DNA of 64,000 nt from Azolla caroliniana (taxonomy: Eukaryota > Polypodiophyta): contig JBHGNT010000024.1 of assembly GCA_043228905.1 (NCBI GenBank), forward strand, positions 434,001 through 498,000, given 5' to 3'. This document shows positions 13,539 to 25,461 of the stretch, one piece after another (positions within the stretch are counted from its first letter, which is position 1; each line of letters starts with the position of its first letter). The translations under genes were made by a program, and so were the position numbers. The notes below the pieces were generated by a model. The model saw only the letters and a program-made list of their open reading frames with translations. It did not search any database and was not told where the DNA came from.

Positions 13539-16500
13539 TGTTCAAACATGCGAATCGAAGCTAACAACGCTACCTATGATATGGAATTAAAAAATCAAGA
13601 TTTTGAAACTCAGGTCGAGAGACATGACGAAATTACCAAATTTGAGGAGTGATTTGAGAGGAGCCCTTGAGTAAATTAAAATGTTCATATCGGGCTCGTG
13701 TGATATCGGATTTTTGTGTTCAAACATGCAAATCGAAGCTAACAACGCTACCTATGATATGGAATTAAAAAATCAAGATTTTGAAACTCAGGTCGAGAGA
13801 CATGACGAAATTACCAAATTTGAGGAGTGAGTTGAGAAGAGGTAGTAGGTAAATTAAAATGTTCATACCTGGCTCGTGTGATATCGGATTTTTGTGTTCA
13901 AACATGCAAATCGAAGCTAACAACGCTACCTATGATATGGAATTAAAAAATCAAGATTTTGAAACTCAGGTCGAGAGACATGACGAAAATAGCAAACTTG
14001 AGGAAGGAGTTGAGAAGAGCCCTTGAGTAAATTAAAATGTTCATACCTGGCTCGTGTGATATCGGATTTTTGTGTTCAAACATGCGAATCGAAGCTAACA
14101 ACGCTAGCTATGATATGGAATTAAAAAATCAAGATTTTGAAACTCAGGTCGAGAGACATGACGGAATTACCAAATTTGAGGAGTGATTTGAGAGGAGCCC
14201 TTGAGTAAATTAAAATGTTCATATCGGGCTCGTGTGATATCGGATTTTTGTGTTCAAACATGCAAATCGAAGCTAACAACGCTACCTATGATATGGAATT
14301 AAAAAATCAAGATTTTGAAACTCAGGTCGAGAGACATGATGAAAATAGCAAACTTGAGGAGGGAGTTGAGAAGAGCCCTTGAGTAAATTAAAATGTTCAT
14401 ACCTGGCTCGTGTGATATCGGATTTTTGTGTTCAAACATGCGAATCGAAGCTAACAACGCTACCTATGATATGGAATTAAAAAATCAAGATTTTGAAACT
14501 CAGGTCAGGAGACATGACGAAAATAGCAAACTTGAGGAGGGAGTTGAGAGGAGCCCTTGAGTAAATTAAAATGTTCATACCTGGCTCGTGTGATATCGGA
14601 TTTTTGTGTTCAAACATGCGAATCGAAGCTAACAACGCTACCTATGATATGGAATTAAAAAATCAAGATTTTGAAACTCAGGTCGAGAGACATGATGAAA
14701 ATAGCAAACTTGAGGAGGGAGTTGAGAAGAGCCCTTGAGTAAATTAAAATGTTCATACCTGGCTCGTGTGATATCGGATTTTTGTGTTCAAACATGCGAA
14801 TCGAAGCTAACAACGCTAGCTATGATATGGAATTAAAAAATCAAGATTTTGAAACTCAGGTCGAGAGACATGATGAAAATAGCAAACTTGAGGAGGGAGT
14901 TGAGAGGAGCCCTTGAGTAAATTAAAATGTTCATACCTGGCTCGTGTGATATCGGATTTTTATGTTCAAACATGCGAATCGAAGCTAACAACGCTACCTA
15001 TGATATGGAATTAAAAAATCAAGATTTTGAAACTCAGGTCGAGAGACATGACGAAATTACCAAATTTGAGGAGTGATTTGAGAGGAGCCCTTGAGTAAAT
15101 TAAAATGTTCATATCGGGCTCGTGTGATATCCGATTTTTGTGTTCAAACATGGGAATCGAAGCTAACAACGCTACCTATGATATGGAATTAAAAAATCAA
15201 GATTTTGAAACTCAGGTCGAGAGACATGACGAAATTACCAAATTTGAGGAGTGATTTGAGAGGAGCCCTTGAGTAAATTAAAATGTTCATATCGGGCTCG
15301 TGTGATATCGGATTTTTGTGTTCAAACAAGCGAATCGAAGCTAACAACGCTACCTATGATATGGAATTAAAAAATCAAGATTTTGAAACTCAGGTCGAGA
15401 GACATGACGAAAATAGCAAACTTGAGGAGGGAGTTGAGAGGAGCCCTTTAGTAAATTAAAATGTTCATACCTGGCTCGTGTGATATCGGATTTTTATGTT
15501 CAAACATGCGAATCGAAGCTAACAACGCTACCTATGATATGGAATTAAAAAATCAAGATTTTGAAACTCAGGTCGAGAGACATGACGAAAATAGCAAACT
15601 TGAGGAAGGAGTTGAGAAGAGCCCTTGAGTAAATTAAAATGTTCATACCTGGCTCGTGTGATATCGGATTTTTGTGTTCAAACATGCGAATCGAAGCTAA
15701 CAACGCTAGCTATGATATGGAATTAAAAAATCAAGATTTTGAAACTCAGGTCGAGAGACATGACGAAAATAGCAAACTTGAGGAGGGAGTTGAGAGGAGC
15801 CCTTGAGTAAATTAAAATGTTCATACCTGGCTCGTGTGATATCGGATTTTTATGTTCAAACATGCGAATCGAAGCTAACAACGCTACCTATGATATGGAA
15901 TTAAAAAATCAAGATTTTGAAACTCAGGTCGAGAGACATGACGAAATTACCAAATTTGAGGAGTGATTTGAGAGGAGCCCTTGAGTAAATTAAAATGTTC
16001 ATATCGGGCTCGTGTGATATCCGATTTTTGTGTTCAAACATGGGAATCGAAGCTAACAACGCTACCTATGATATGGAATTAAAAAATCAAGATTTTGAAA
16101 CTCAGGTCGAGAGACATGACGAAATTACCAAATTTGAGGAGTGATTTGAGAGGAGCCCTTGAGTAAATTAAAATGTTCATATCGGGCTCGTGTGATATCG
16201 GATTTTTGTGTTCAAACATGCAAATCGAAGCTAACAACGCTACCTATGATATGGAATTAAAAAATCAAGATTTTGAAACTCAGGTCGAGAGACATGATGA
16301 AAATAGCAAACTTGAGGAGGGAGTTGAGAAGAGCCCTTGAGTAAATTAAAATGTTCATACCTGGCTCGTGTGATATCGGATTTTTGTGTTCAAACATGCG
16401 AATCGAAGCTAACAACGCTACCTATGATATGGAATTAAAAAATCAAGATTTTGAAACTCAGGTCAGGAGACATGACGAAAATAGCAAACTTGAGGAGGGA

Positions 16501-16817
16501 GTTGAGAGGAGCCCTTGAGTAAATTAAAATGTTCATACCTGGCTCGTGTGATATCGGATTTTTGTGTTCAAACATGCGAATCGAAGCTAACAACGCTAGC
16601 TATGAGATGGAATTAAAAAATCAAGATTTTGAAACTCAGGTCGAGAGACATGACAAAATTACCAAATTTGAGGAGTGAGTTGAGAAGAGGTAGTAGGTAA
16701 ATTAAAATGTTCATACCTGGCTCGTGTGATATCGGATTTTTGTGTTCAAACATGCAAATCGAAGCTAACAACGCTACCTATGATATGGAATTAAAAAATC
16801 AAGATTTTGAAACTCAG
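13539..16817 (+). repeat. 19-monomer tandem duplication, unit 2
   Basis: Second copy of 10157-13435. It ends where the first CTCGAG-bearing monomer appears, at 16818, about 100 bp short of a complete 3,382-bp unit. Both copies also contain a smaller echo: two GATATCCGATT monomers with CAAACATGGG lie five monomers (890 bp) apart in each copy. Confidence 0.9.
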
Positions 16818-16907
16818 CTCGAGAGACATGACGAAAATAGCAAACTTGAGGAAGGAGTTGAGAAGAGCTAGTAGGTCAATTAAAATGTTCATACCTGGCT
16901 CGTGTCA
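16730..16907 (+). repeat. CTCGAG-marked monomer 1
   Basis: The usual CAGGTCGAG is CAGCTCGAG, creating CTCGAG at 16818-16823. The same monomer ends GAAGAGCTAGTAGGTCAATT, and the next one carries TGTCATATCCG and CATGGGAATCG. This is the first of five such monomers and the earliest GAGCTAGTAGGT-type tail in the window. Confidence 0.85.
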
Positions 16908-18687
16908 TATCCGATTTTTGTGTTCAAACATGGGAATCGAAGCTAACAACGCTACCTATGATATGGAATTAAAAAATCAAGATTTTGAAACTCAGGTCGA
17001 GAGACATGACGAAATTACCAAATTTGAGGAGTGATTTGAGAGGAGCCCTTGAGTAAATTAAAATGTTCATATCGGGCTCGTGTGATATCGGATTTTTGTG
17101 TTCAAACATGCGAATCGAAGCTAACTACGCTACCTATGATATGGAATTAAAAAATCAAGATTTTGAAACTCAGGTCGAGAGACATGACGAAAATAGCAAA
17201 CTTGAGGAGGGAGTTGAGAGGAGCCCTTGAGTAAATTAAAATGTTCATACCTAGCTCTGGTGATATCGGATTTTTGTGTTCAAACATGCGAATCGAAGCT
17301 AACAACGCTACCTATGATATGGAATTAAAAAATCAAGATTTTGAAACTCAGGTCGAGAGACATGACGAAAATAGCAAACTTGAGGAGGGAGTTGAGAGGA
17401 GCCCTTGAGTAAATTAAAATGTTCATACCTAGCTCGTGTGATATCGGATTTTTGTGTTCAAACATGCGAATCGAAGCTAACAATGCTACCTATGATATGG
17501 AATTAAAAAATCAAGATTTTGAAACTCAGGTCGAGAGACATGACGAAAATAGCAAACTTGAGGAAGGAGTTGAGAGGAGCCCTTGAGTAAATTAAAATGT
17601 TCATACCTGGCTCGTGTGATATCGGATTTTTGTTGTCAAACATGCGAATCGAAGCTAACAACGCTACCTATGATATGGAATTAAAAAATCAAGATTTTGA
17701 AACTCAGGTCGAGAGACATCAAGAAATTACCAAATTTGAGGAGTGAGTTGAGAAGAGGTAGTAGGTAAATTAAAATGTTCATACCTGGCTCGTGTGATAT
17801 CGGATTTTTGTGTTCAAACATGCAAATCGAAGCTAACAACGCTAGCTATGAGATGGAATTAAAAAATCAAGATTTTGAAACTCAGGTCGAGAGACATGAC
17901 GAAATTACCAAATTTGAGGAGTGAGTTGAGAAGAGGTAGTAGGTAAATTAAAAGGTTCATACCTGGCTCGTGTGATATCGGATTTTTGTGTTCAAACATG
18001 CAAATCGAAGCTAACAACGCTACCTATGATATGGAATTAAAAAATCAAGATTTTGAAACTCAGGTCGAGAGACATGACGAAAATAGCAAACTTGAGGAAG
18101 GAGTTGAGAGGAGCCCTTGAGTAAATTAAAATGTTCATACCTGGCTCGTGTGATATCGGATTTTTGTTGTCAAACATGCGAATCGAAGCTAACAACGCTA
18201 CCTATGATATGGAATTAAAAAATCAAGAATTTGAAACTCAGGTCGAGAGACATGACGAAATTACCAAATTTGAGGAGTGATTTGAGAGGAGCCCTTGAGT
18301 AAATTAAAATGTTCATATCGGGCTCGTGTGATATCGGATTTTTGTGTTCAAACATGCAAATCGAAGCTAACAACGCTAGCTATGAGATGGAATTAAAAAA
18401 TCAAGATTTTGAAACTCAGGTCAGGAGACATGACGAAAATAGCAAACTTGAGGAGGGAGTTGAGAGGAGCCCTTGAGTAAATTAAAATGTTCATACCTGG
18501 CTCGTGTGATATCGGATTTTTGTGTTCAAACATGCAAATCGAAGCTAACAACGCTAGCTATGAGATGGAATTAAAAAATCAAGATTTTGAAACTCAGGTC
18601 GAGAGACATGACGAAATTACCAAATTTGAGGAGTGAGTTGAGAAGAGGTAGTAGGTAAATTAAAATGTTCATACCTGGCTCGTGTGA

Positions 18688-18865
18688 TATCGGATTTTTG
18701 TGTTCAAACATGCAAATCGAAGCTAACAACGCTACCTATGATATGGAATTAAAAAATCAAGATTTTGAAACTCAGCTCGAGAGACATGACGAAAATAGCA
18801 AACTTGAGGAAGGAGTTGAGAAGAGCTAGTAGGTCAATTAAAATGTTCATACCTGGCTCGTGTGA
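18688..18865 (+). repeat. CTCGAG-marked monomer 2
   Basis: CTCGAG lies at 18776-18781, exactly 11 monomers (1,958 bp) after the first marked monomer, with the same tail GAAGAGCTAGTAGGTCAATT. The following monomer has GATATCCG but CATGCAAATCG rather than CATGGG, so the copies have diverged. Confidence 0.85.
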
Positions 18866-19744
18866 TATCCGATTTTTGTGTTCAAACATGCAAATCGAAG
18901 CTAACAACGCTACCTATGATATGGAATTAAAAAATCAAGATTTTGAAACTCAGGTCGAGAGACATGACGAAAATAGCAAACTTGAGGAGGGAGTTGAGAG
19001 GAGCCCTTGAGTAAATTAAAATGTTCATACCTGGCTCGTGTGATATCGGATTTTTGTGTTCAAACATGCGAATCGAAGCTAACAACGCTACCTATGATAT
19101 GGAATTAAAAAATCAAGATTTTGAAACTCAGGTCGAGAGACATGACGAAAATAGCAAACTTGAGGAGGGAGTTGAGAGGAGCCCTTGAGTAAATTAAAAT
19201 GTTCATACCTAGCTCGTGTGATATCGGATTTTTGTGTTCAAACATGCGAATCGAAGCTAACAACGCTACCTATGATATGGAATTAAAAAATCAAGATTTT
19301 GAAACTCAGGTCGAGAGACATGACGAAAATAGCAAACTTGAGGAGGGAGTTGAGAGGAGCCCTTGAGTAAATTAAAATGTTCATACCTAGCTCGTGTGAT
19401 ATCGGATTTTTGTGTTCAAACATGCGAATCGAAGCTAACAATGCTACCTATGATATGGAATTAAAAAATCAAGATTTTGAAACTCAGGTCGAGAGACATG
19501 ACGAAAATAGCAAACTTGAGGAAGGAGTTGAGAGGAGCCCATGAGTAAATTAAAATGTTCATATCGGGCTCGTGTGATATCGGATTTTTGTTGTCAAACC
19601 TGCGAATCGAAGCTAACAACGCTAGCTATGATATGGAATTAAAAAATCAAGAATTTGAAACTCAGGTCGAGAGACATGACGAAATTACCAAATTTGAGGA
19701 GTGATTTGAGAGGAGCCCTTGAGTAAATTAAAATGTTCATATCG

Positions 19745-20911
19745 GGCTCGTGTGATATCGGATTTTTGTGTTCAAACATGCAAATCGAAGCTAACAACGC
19801 TACCTATGATATGGAATTAAAAAATCAAGATTTTGAAACTCAGGTCGAGAGACATGATGAAAATAGCAAACTTGAGGAGGGAGTTGAGAAGAGCCCTTGA
19901 GTAAATTAAAATGTTCATACCTGGCTCGTGTGATATCGGATTTTTGTGTTCAAACATGCGAATCGAAGCTAACAACGCTACCTATGATATGGAATTAAAA
20001 AATCAAGATTTTGAAACTCAAGTCAGGAGACATGACAAAAATAGCAAACTTGAGGAGGGAGTTGAGAGGAGCCCTTGAGTAAATTAAAATGTTCATACCT
20101 GGCTCGTGTGATATCGGATTTTTGTGTTCAAACATGCAAATCGAAGCTAACAACGCTAGCTATGAGATGGAATTAAAAAATCAAGATTTTGAAACTCAGG
20201 TCGAGAGACATGACGAAATTACCAAATTTGAGGAGTGAGTTGAGAAGAGGTAGTAGGTAAATTAAAATGTTCATACCTGGCTCGTGTGATATCGGATTTT
20301 TGTGTTCAAACATGCAAATCGAAGCTAACAACGCTACCTATGATATGGAATTAAAAAATCAAGATTTTGAAACTCAGGTCGAGAGACATGATGAAAATAG
20401 CAAACTTGAGGAGGGAGTTGAGAAGAGCCCTTGAGTAAATTAAAATGTTCATACCTGGCTCGTGTGATATCGGATTTTTGTGTTCAAACATGCGAATCGA
20501 AGCTAACAACGCTACCTATGATATGGAATTAAAAAATCAAGATTTTGAAACTCAAGTCAGGAGACATGACAAAAATAGCAAACTTGAGGAGGGAGTTGAG
20601 AGGAGCCCTTGAGTAAATTAAAATGTTCATACCTGGCTCGTGTGATATCGGATTTTTGTGTTCAAACATGCAAATCGAAGCTAACAACGCTAGCTATGAG
20701 ATGGAATTAAAAAATCAAGATTTTGAAACTCAGGTCGAGAGACATGACGAAATTACCAAATTTGAGGAGTGAGTTGAGAAGAGGTAGTAGGTAAATTAAA
20801 ATGTTCATACCTGGCTCGTGTGATATCGGATTTTTGTGTTCAAACATGCAAATCGAAGCTAACAACGCTACCTATGATATGGAATTAAAAAATCAAGATT
20901 TTGAAACTCAG
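19745..20911 (+). repeat. Three-monomer tandem duplication (534-bp unit)
   Basis: 19745-20377 matches 20279-20911 at an offset of 534 bp. Each unit holds a GATGAAAAT class A monomer, a monomer with CTCAAGTCAGGAG and GACAAAAATAG, and a TATGAGATGG monomer with tail GAAGAGGTAGTAGGT. The private AAGTCAGG change appears only in these two copies. The same monomer order without that change recurs near 12.8-13.4 and 16.2-16.8 kb. Confidence 0.85.
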
Positions 20912-21001
20912 CTCGAGAGACATGACGAAAATAGCAAACTTGAGGAAGGAGTTGAGAAGAGCTAGTAGGTCAATTAAAATGTTCATACCTGCCTCGTGTC
21001 A
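20824..21001 (+). repeat. CTCGAG-marked monomer 3
   Basis: CTCGAG lies at 20912-20917, 12 monomers (2,136 bp) after the second. The tail and the TGTCATATCCG / CATGGG context match marked monomer 1. CATACCTGCCTCG replaces CATACCTGGCTCG, a change shared with marked monomer 4. Confidence 0.85.
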
Positions 21002-21405
21002 TATCCGATTTTTGTGTTCAAACATGGGAATCGAAGCTAATAACGCTAGCTATGATATGGAATTAAAAAATCAACATTTTGAAACTCATGTCGAGAGATG
21101 TGACGAAATTACCAAATTTGAGGAGTGATTTGAGAGGATCCCTTGAGTAAATTAAAATGTTCATATCGGGCTCGTGTGATATCGGATTTTTGTGTTCAAA
21201 CATGCGAATCGAAGCTAACAACGCTACCTATGATATGGAATTAAAAAATCAAGATTTTGAAACTCAGGTCGAGAGACATGACGAAAATAGCAAACTTGAG
21301 GACGGAGTTGAGAGGAGCCCTTGAGTAAATTAAAATGTTCATACCTAGCTCGTGTGATATCGGATTTTTGTGTTCAAACATGCGAATCGAAGCTAACAAC
21401 GCTAC

Positions 21406-21795
21406 CTATGATATGGAATTAAAAAATCAACATTTTGAAACTCATGTCGAGAGACATGACGAAATTACCAAATTTGAGGAGTGAGTTGAGAGGCGCCCTT
21501 GAGTAAATTAAAATGTTCATACCTGCGGCTCGTGTGATATCGGAGTTTTGTTGTCAAACATGCGAATCGAAGCTAACAACGCTAGCTATGATATGGAATT
21601 AAAAAATCAAGAATTTGAAACTCAGGTCGAGAGACATGACGAAATTACCAAATTTGAGGAGTGAGTTGAGAAGAGGTAGTAGGTAAATTAAAATGTTCAT
21701 ACCTGGCTCGTGTCATATCGGATATTTGTGTTCAAACATGCGAATCAAAGCTAACAACGCTACCTATGATATGGAATAAAAAAATCAAGATTTTG
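21406..21795 (+). repeat. Two-monomer marker block, copy 1
   Basis: Contains ATCAACATTTTG, CTCATGTCGAG, GAGGCGCCC (GGCGCC site), the 2-bp insertion CCTGCGGCTC at about 21532, GGAGTTTTGTTGTCAAAC, AATCAAGAATTTG and GGATATTTGTG. It matches 26222-26611 at an offset of 4,816 bp with no difference seen. This is the first of five occurrences of the GGCGCC/CTGCGG pair. Confidence 0.8.
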
Positions 21796-22426
21796 CAACT
21801 CAGGTCAGGAGACATGACGAAAATAGCAAACTTGAGGAGGGAGTTGAGAGGAGCCCTTGAGTAAATTAAAATGTTCATACCTGGCTCCTGTGATATCGGA
21901 TTTTTGTGTTCAAACATGCAAATCGAAGCTAACAACGCTAGCTATAAGATGGAATTAAAAAATCAAGATTTTGAAACTCAGGTCGAGAGATGTGACGAAA
22001 TTACCAAATTTGAGGAGTGATTTGAGAGGAGCCCTTGAGTAAATTAAAATGTTCATATCGGGCTCGTGTGATATCGGATTTTTGTGTTCAAACATGCGAA
22101 TCGAAGCTAACAACGCTACCTATGATATGGAATTAAAAAATCAAGATTTTGAAACTCAGGTCGAGAGACATGACGAAAATAGCAAACTTGAGGAGGGAGT
22201 TGAGAGGAGCCCTTGAGTAAATTAAAATGTTCATACCTGGCTCGTGTGATATGGATTTTTGTGTTCAAACATGCAAATCGAAGCTAACAACGCTACCTAT
22301 GATATGGAATTAAAAAATCAAGATTTTGAAACTCAGGTCGAGAGACATGATGAAAATAGCAAACTTGAGGAGGCAGTTGAGAAGAGCCCTTGAGTAAATT
22401 AAAATGTTCATACCTGGCTCGTGTGA

Positions 22427-22542
22427 TATCGGATTTTTGTGTTCAAACATGGGTCGAGAGACATGACGAAAATAGCAAACTTGAGGAAGGAGTTGAGAAG
22501 AGCTAGTAGGTCAATTAAAATGTTCATAACTGGCTCGTGTGA
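22427..22542 (+). repeat. 116-bp monomer with 62-bp internal deletion, copy 1
   Basis: The sequence passes directly from CAAACATGG to GTCGAGAGACATG, removing monomer positions of about 26-87, which includes the palindrome region and the A6/T4 tracts. If the parent had the CATGGG form seen nearby, the junction has a 2-bp GG overlap. The tail is GAAGAGCTAGTAGGTCAATT. Confidence 0.9.
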
Positions 22543-23076
22543 TATCCGATTTTTGTGTTCAAACATGGGAATCGAAGCTAACAACGCTAGCTATGATATG
22601 GAATAAAAAAATCAAGATTTTGAAACTCATGTCGAGAGATGTGACGAAATTACCAAATTTGAGGAGTGATTTGAGAGGATCCCTTGAGTAAATTAAAATG
22701 TTCATATCGGGCTCGTGTGATATCGGATTTTTGTGTTCAAACATGCGAATCGAAGCTAACAACGCTACCTATGATATGGAATTAAAAAATCAAGATTTTC
22801 AAACTCAGGTCGAGAGACATGACGAAAATAGCAAACTTGAGGAGGGAGTTGAGAGGAGCCCTTGAGTAAATTAAAATGTTCATACCTAGCTCGTGTGATA
22901 TCGGATTTTTGTGTTCAAACATGCGAATCGAAGCTAACAACGCTAGCTATGAGATGGAATTAAAAAATCAAGATTTTGAAACTCAGGTCGAGAGACATGA
23001 CGAAATTACCAAATTTGAGGAGTGAGTTGAGAAGAGGTAGTAGGTAAATTAAAATGTTCATACCTGGCTCGTGTGA

Positions 23077-23254
23077 TATCGGATTTTTGTGTTCAAACAT
23101 GCAAATCGAAGCTAACAACGCTACCTATGATATGGAATTAAAAAATCAAGATTTTGAAACTCAGCTCGAGAGACATGACGAAAATAGCAAACTTGAGGAA
23201 GGAGTTGAGAAGAGCTAGTAGGTCAATTAAAATGTTCATACCTGCCTCGTGTCA
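23077..23254 (+). repeat. CTCGAG-marked monomer 4
   Basis: CTCGAG lies at 23165-23170, 13 monomers after the third once the 62-bp deletion, a 177-bp monomer and a 2-bp insertion are counted. It shares CCTGCCTCG and the following ATCAACATTTTG / CTCATGTCGAG monomer with marked monomer 3. Confidence 0.85.
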
Positions 23255-23787
23255 TATCCGATTTTTGTGTTCAAACATGGGAATCGAAGCTAACAACGCT
23301 AGCTATGATATGGAATTAAAAAATCAACATTTTGAAACTCATGTCGAGAGATGTGACGAAATTACCAAATTTGAGGAGTGATTTGAGAGGAGCCCTTGAG
23401 TAAATTAAAATGTTCATATCGGGCTCGTGTGATATCGGATTTTTGTGTTCAAACATGCGAATCGAAGCTAACAACGCTACCTATGATATGGAATTAAAAA
23501 ATCAAGATTTTGAAACTCAGGTCGAGAGACATGACGAAAATAGCAAACTTGAGGAGGGAGTTGAGAGGAGCCCTTGAGTAAATTAAAATGTTCATACCTG
23601 GCTCGTGTGATATGGATTTTTGTGTTCAAACATGCAAATCGAAGCTAACAACGCTAGCTATGAGATGGAATTAAAAAATCAAGATTTTGAAACTCAGGTC
23701 GAGAGACATGATGAAAATAGCAAACTTGAGGAGGCAGTTGAGAAGAGCCCTTGAGTAAATTAAAATGTTCATACCTGGCTCGTGTGA

Positions 23788-23903
23788 TATCGGATTTTTG
23801 TGTTCAAACATGGGTCGAGAGACATGACGAAAATAGCAAACTTGAGGAAGGAGTTGAGAAGAGCTAGTAGGTCAATTAAAATGTTCATACCTGGCTCGTG
23901 TGA
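23788..23903 (+). repeat. 116-bp monomer with 62-bp internal deletion, copy 2
   Basis: Has the same deletion junction as 22427-22542, 1,361 bp downstream. That equals eight monomers less 62 bp and 1 bp, so the deletion was copied inside a larger duplication. The flanking monomers have since diverged (22302-22310 TACC/GATATGG against 23661-23671 TAGC/GAGATGG). Confidence 0.9.
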
Positions 23904-24081
23904 TATCCGATTTTTGTGTTCAAACATGGGAATCGAAGCTAACAACGCTAGCTATGATATGGAATTAAAAAATCAACATTTTGAAACTCATGTCGAGAGA
24001 TGTGACGAAATTACCAAATTTGAGGAGTGATTTGAGAGGATCCCTTGAGTAAATTAAAATGTTCATATCGGGCTCGTGTGA

Positions 24082-24393
24082 TATCGGATTTTTGTGTTCA
24101 AACATGCGAATCGAAGCTAACAACGCTACCTATGATATGGAATTAAAAAATCAAGATTTTGAAACTCAGGTCGAGAGACATGACGAAAATAGCAAACTTG
24201 AGGAGGGAGTTGAGAGGAGCCCTTGAGTAAATTAAACATGCGAATCGAAGCTAACAACGCTACCTATGATATGGAATTAAAAAATCAAGAATTTGAAACT
24301 CTGGTCGAGAGACATGACGAAATTACCAAATTTGAGGAGTGATTTGAGAGGAGCCGTTGAGTAAATTAAAATGTTCATATCGGGCTCGTGTGA
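24082..24393 (+). repeat. Two monomers fused by a 44-bp deletion
   Basis: At 24231 the sequence runs TAAATTAAACATGCG, joining the conserved TAAATTAAA near the end of one monomer to CATGCG of the next. The pair is 312 bp instead of 356. The lost segment spans the monomer boundary, including GGCTCGTGTGATATCGG. A 3-bp AAA overlap lies at the junction. This junction is seen only once. Confidence 0.9.
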
Positions 24394-25283
24394 TATCGGA
24401 TTTTTGTGTTCAAACATGCAAATCGAAGCTAACAACGCTAGCTATGAGATGGAATTAAAAAATCAAGATTTTAAAACTCAAGTCCAGAGACATGACGAAA
24501 TTACCTAATTTGAGGAGTGAGTTGAGAGGAGCCCTTGAGTAAATTAAAATGTTCATACCTGGCTCCTGTGATATCGGATTTTTGTGTTCAAACATGCAAA
24601 TCGAAGCTAACAACGCTAGCTATAAGATGGAATTAAAAAATCAAGATTTTGAAACTCAGGTCGAGAGATGTGACGAAATTACCAAATTTGAGGAGTGATT
24701 TGAGAGGAGCCCTTGAGTAAATTAAAATGTTCATATCGGGCTCGTGTGATATCGGATTTTTGTGTTCAAACATGCGAATCGAAGCTAACAACGCTACCTA
24801 TGATATGGAATTAAAAAATCAAGATTTTGAAACTCAGGTCGAGAGACATGACGAAAATAGCAAACTTGAGGAAGGAGTTGAGAGGAGCCCTTGAGTAAAT
24901 TAAAATGTTCATACCTGGCTCGTGTCATATCGGATTTTTGTGTTCAAACATGCGAATCGAAGCTAACAACGCTACCTATGATATGGAATTAAAAAATCAA
25001 GATTTTGAAACTCAGGTCAGGAGACATGACGAAAATAGCAAACTTGAGGAGGGAGTTGAGAGGAGCCCTTGAGTAAATTAAAATGTTCATACCTGGCTCT
25101 TGTGATATCGGATTTTTGTGTTCAAACATGCAAATCGAAGCTAACAACGCTAGATATGAGATGGAATTAAAAAATCAAGATTTTGAAACTCAGGTCGAGA
25201 GACATGACGAAATTACCAAATTTGAGGAGTGAGTTGAGAAGAGGTAGTAGGTAAATTAAAATGTTCATACCTGGCTCGTGTGA

Positions 25284-25461
25284 TATCGGCTTTTTGTGTT
25301 CAAACATGCAAATCGAAGCTAACAACGCTACCTATGATATGGAATTAAAAAATCAAGATTTTGAAACTCAGCTCGAGAGACATGACGAAAATAGCAAACT
25401 TGAGGAAGGAGTTGAGAAGAGCTAGTAGGTCAATTAAACTGTTCATAGCTGGCTCGTGTGA
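25284..25461 (+). repeat. CTCGAG-marked monomer 5
   Basis: CTCGAG lies at 25372-25377, 13 monomers after the fourth once 62-bp, 44-bp and 1-bp losses are counted. It has its own changes (AATTAAACTG, CATAGCTGG). It is the last marked monomer; none is seen in domain 2. Confidence 0.85.

Larger units (their letters stand above)
1..16817 (+). repeat. Domain 1a: class A/B satellite monomers
   Basis: About 94 monomers, nearly all with CAAACATG near the start and tail GAGCCCTTGAG. Class A has GACGAAAATAGC or GATGAAAATAGC. Class B has GAAATTACCAAATTTG plus GAGTGATTT and is almost always followed by CATATCGGG in place of CATACCTGG. A third form with tail GAAGAGGTAGTAGGT is rare here (near 2622, 10456, 13303, 13837 and 16685). 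No genes are present. Confidence 0.9.

Noticed and set aside
21732-21935. 67-codon open frames on the - strand, repeated near 22.6, 26.5, 35.6, 37.4, 54.1, 61.8 and 63.6 kb.
   Set aside because: They are satellite shadows made by single changes such as GGAATAAAA or GGAAATAAAA; identical copies reflect block duplication, not protein conservation.
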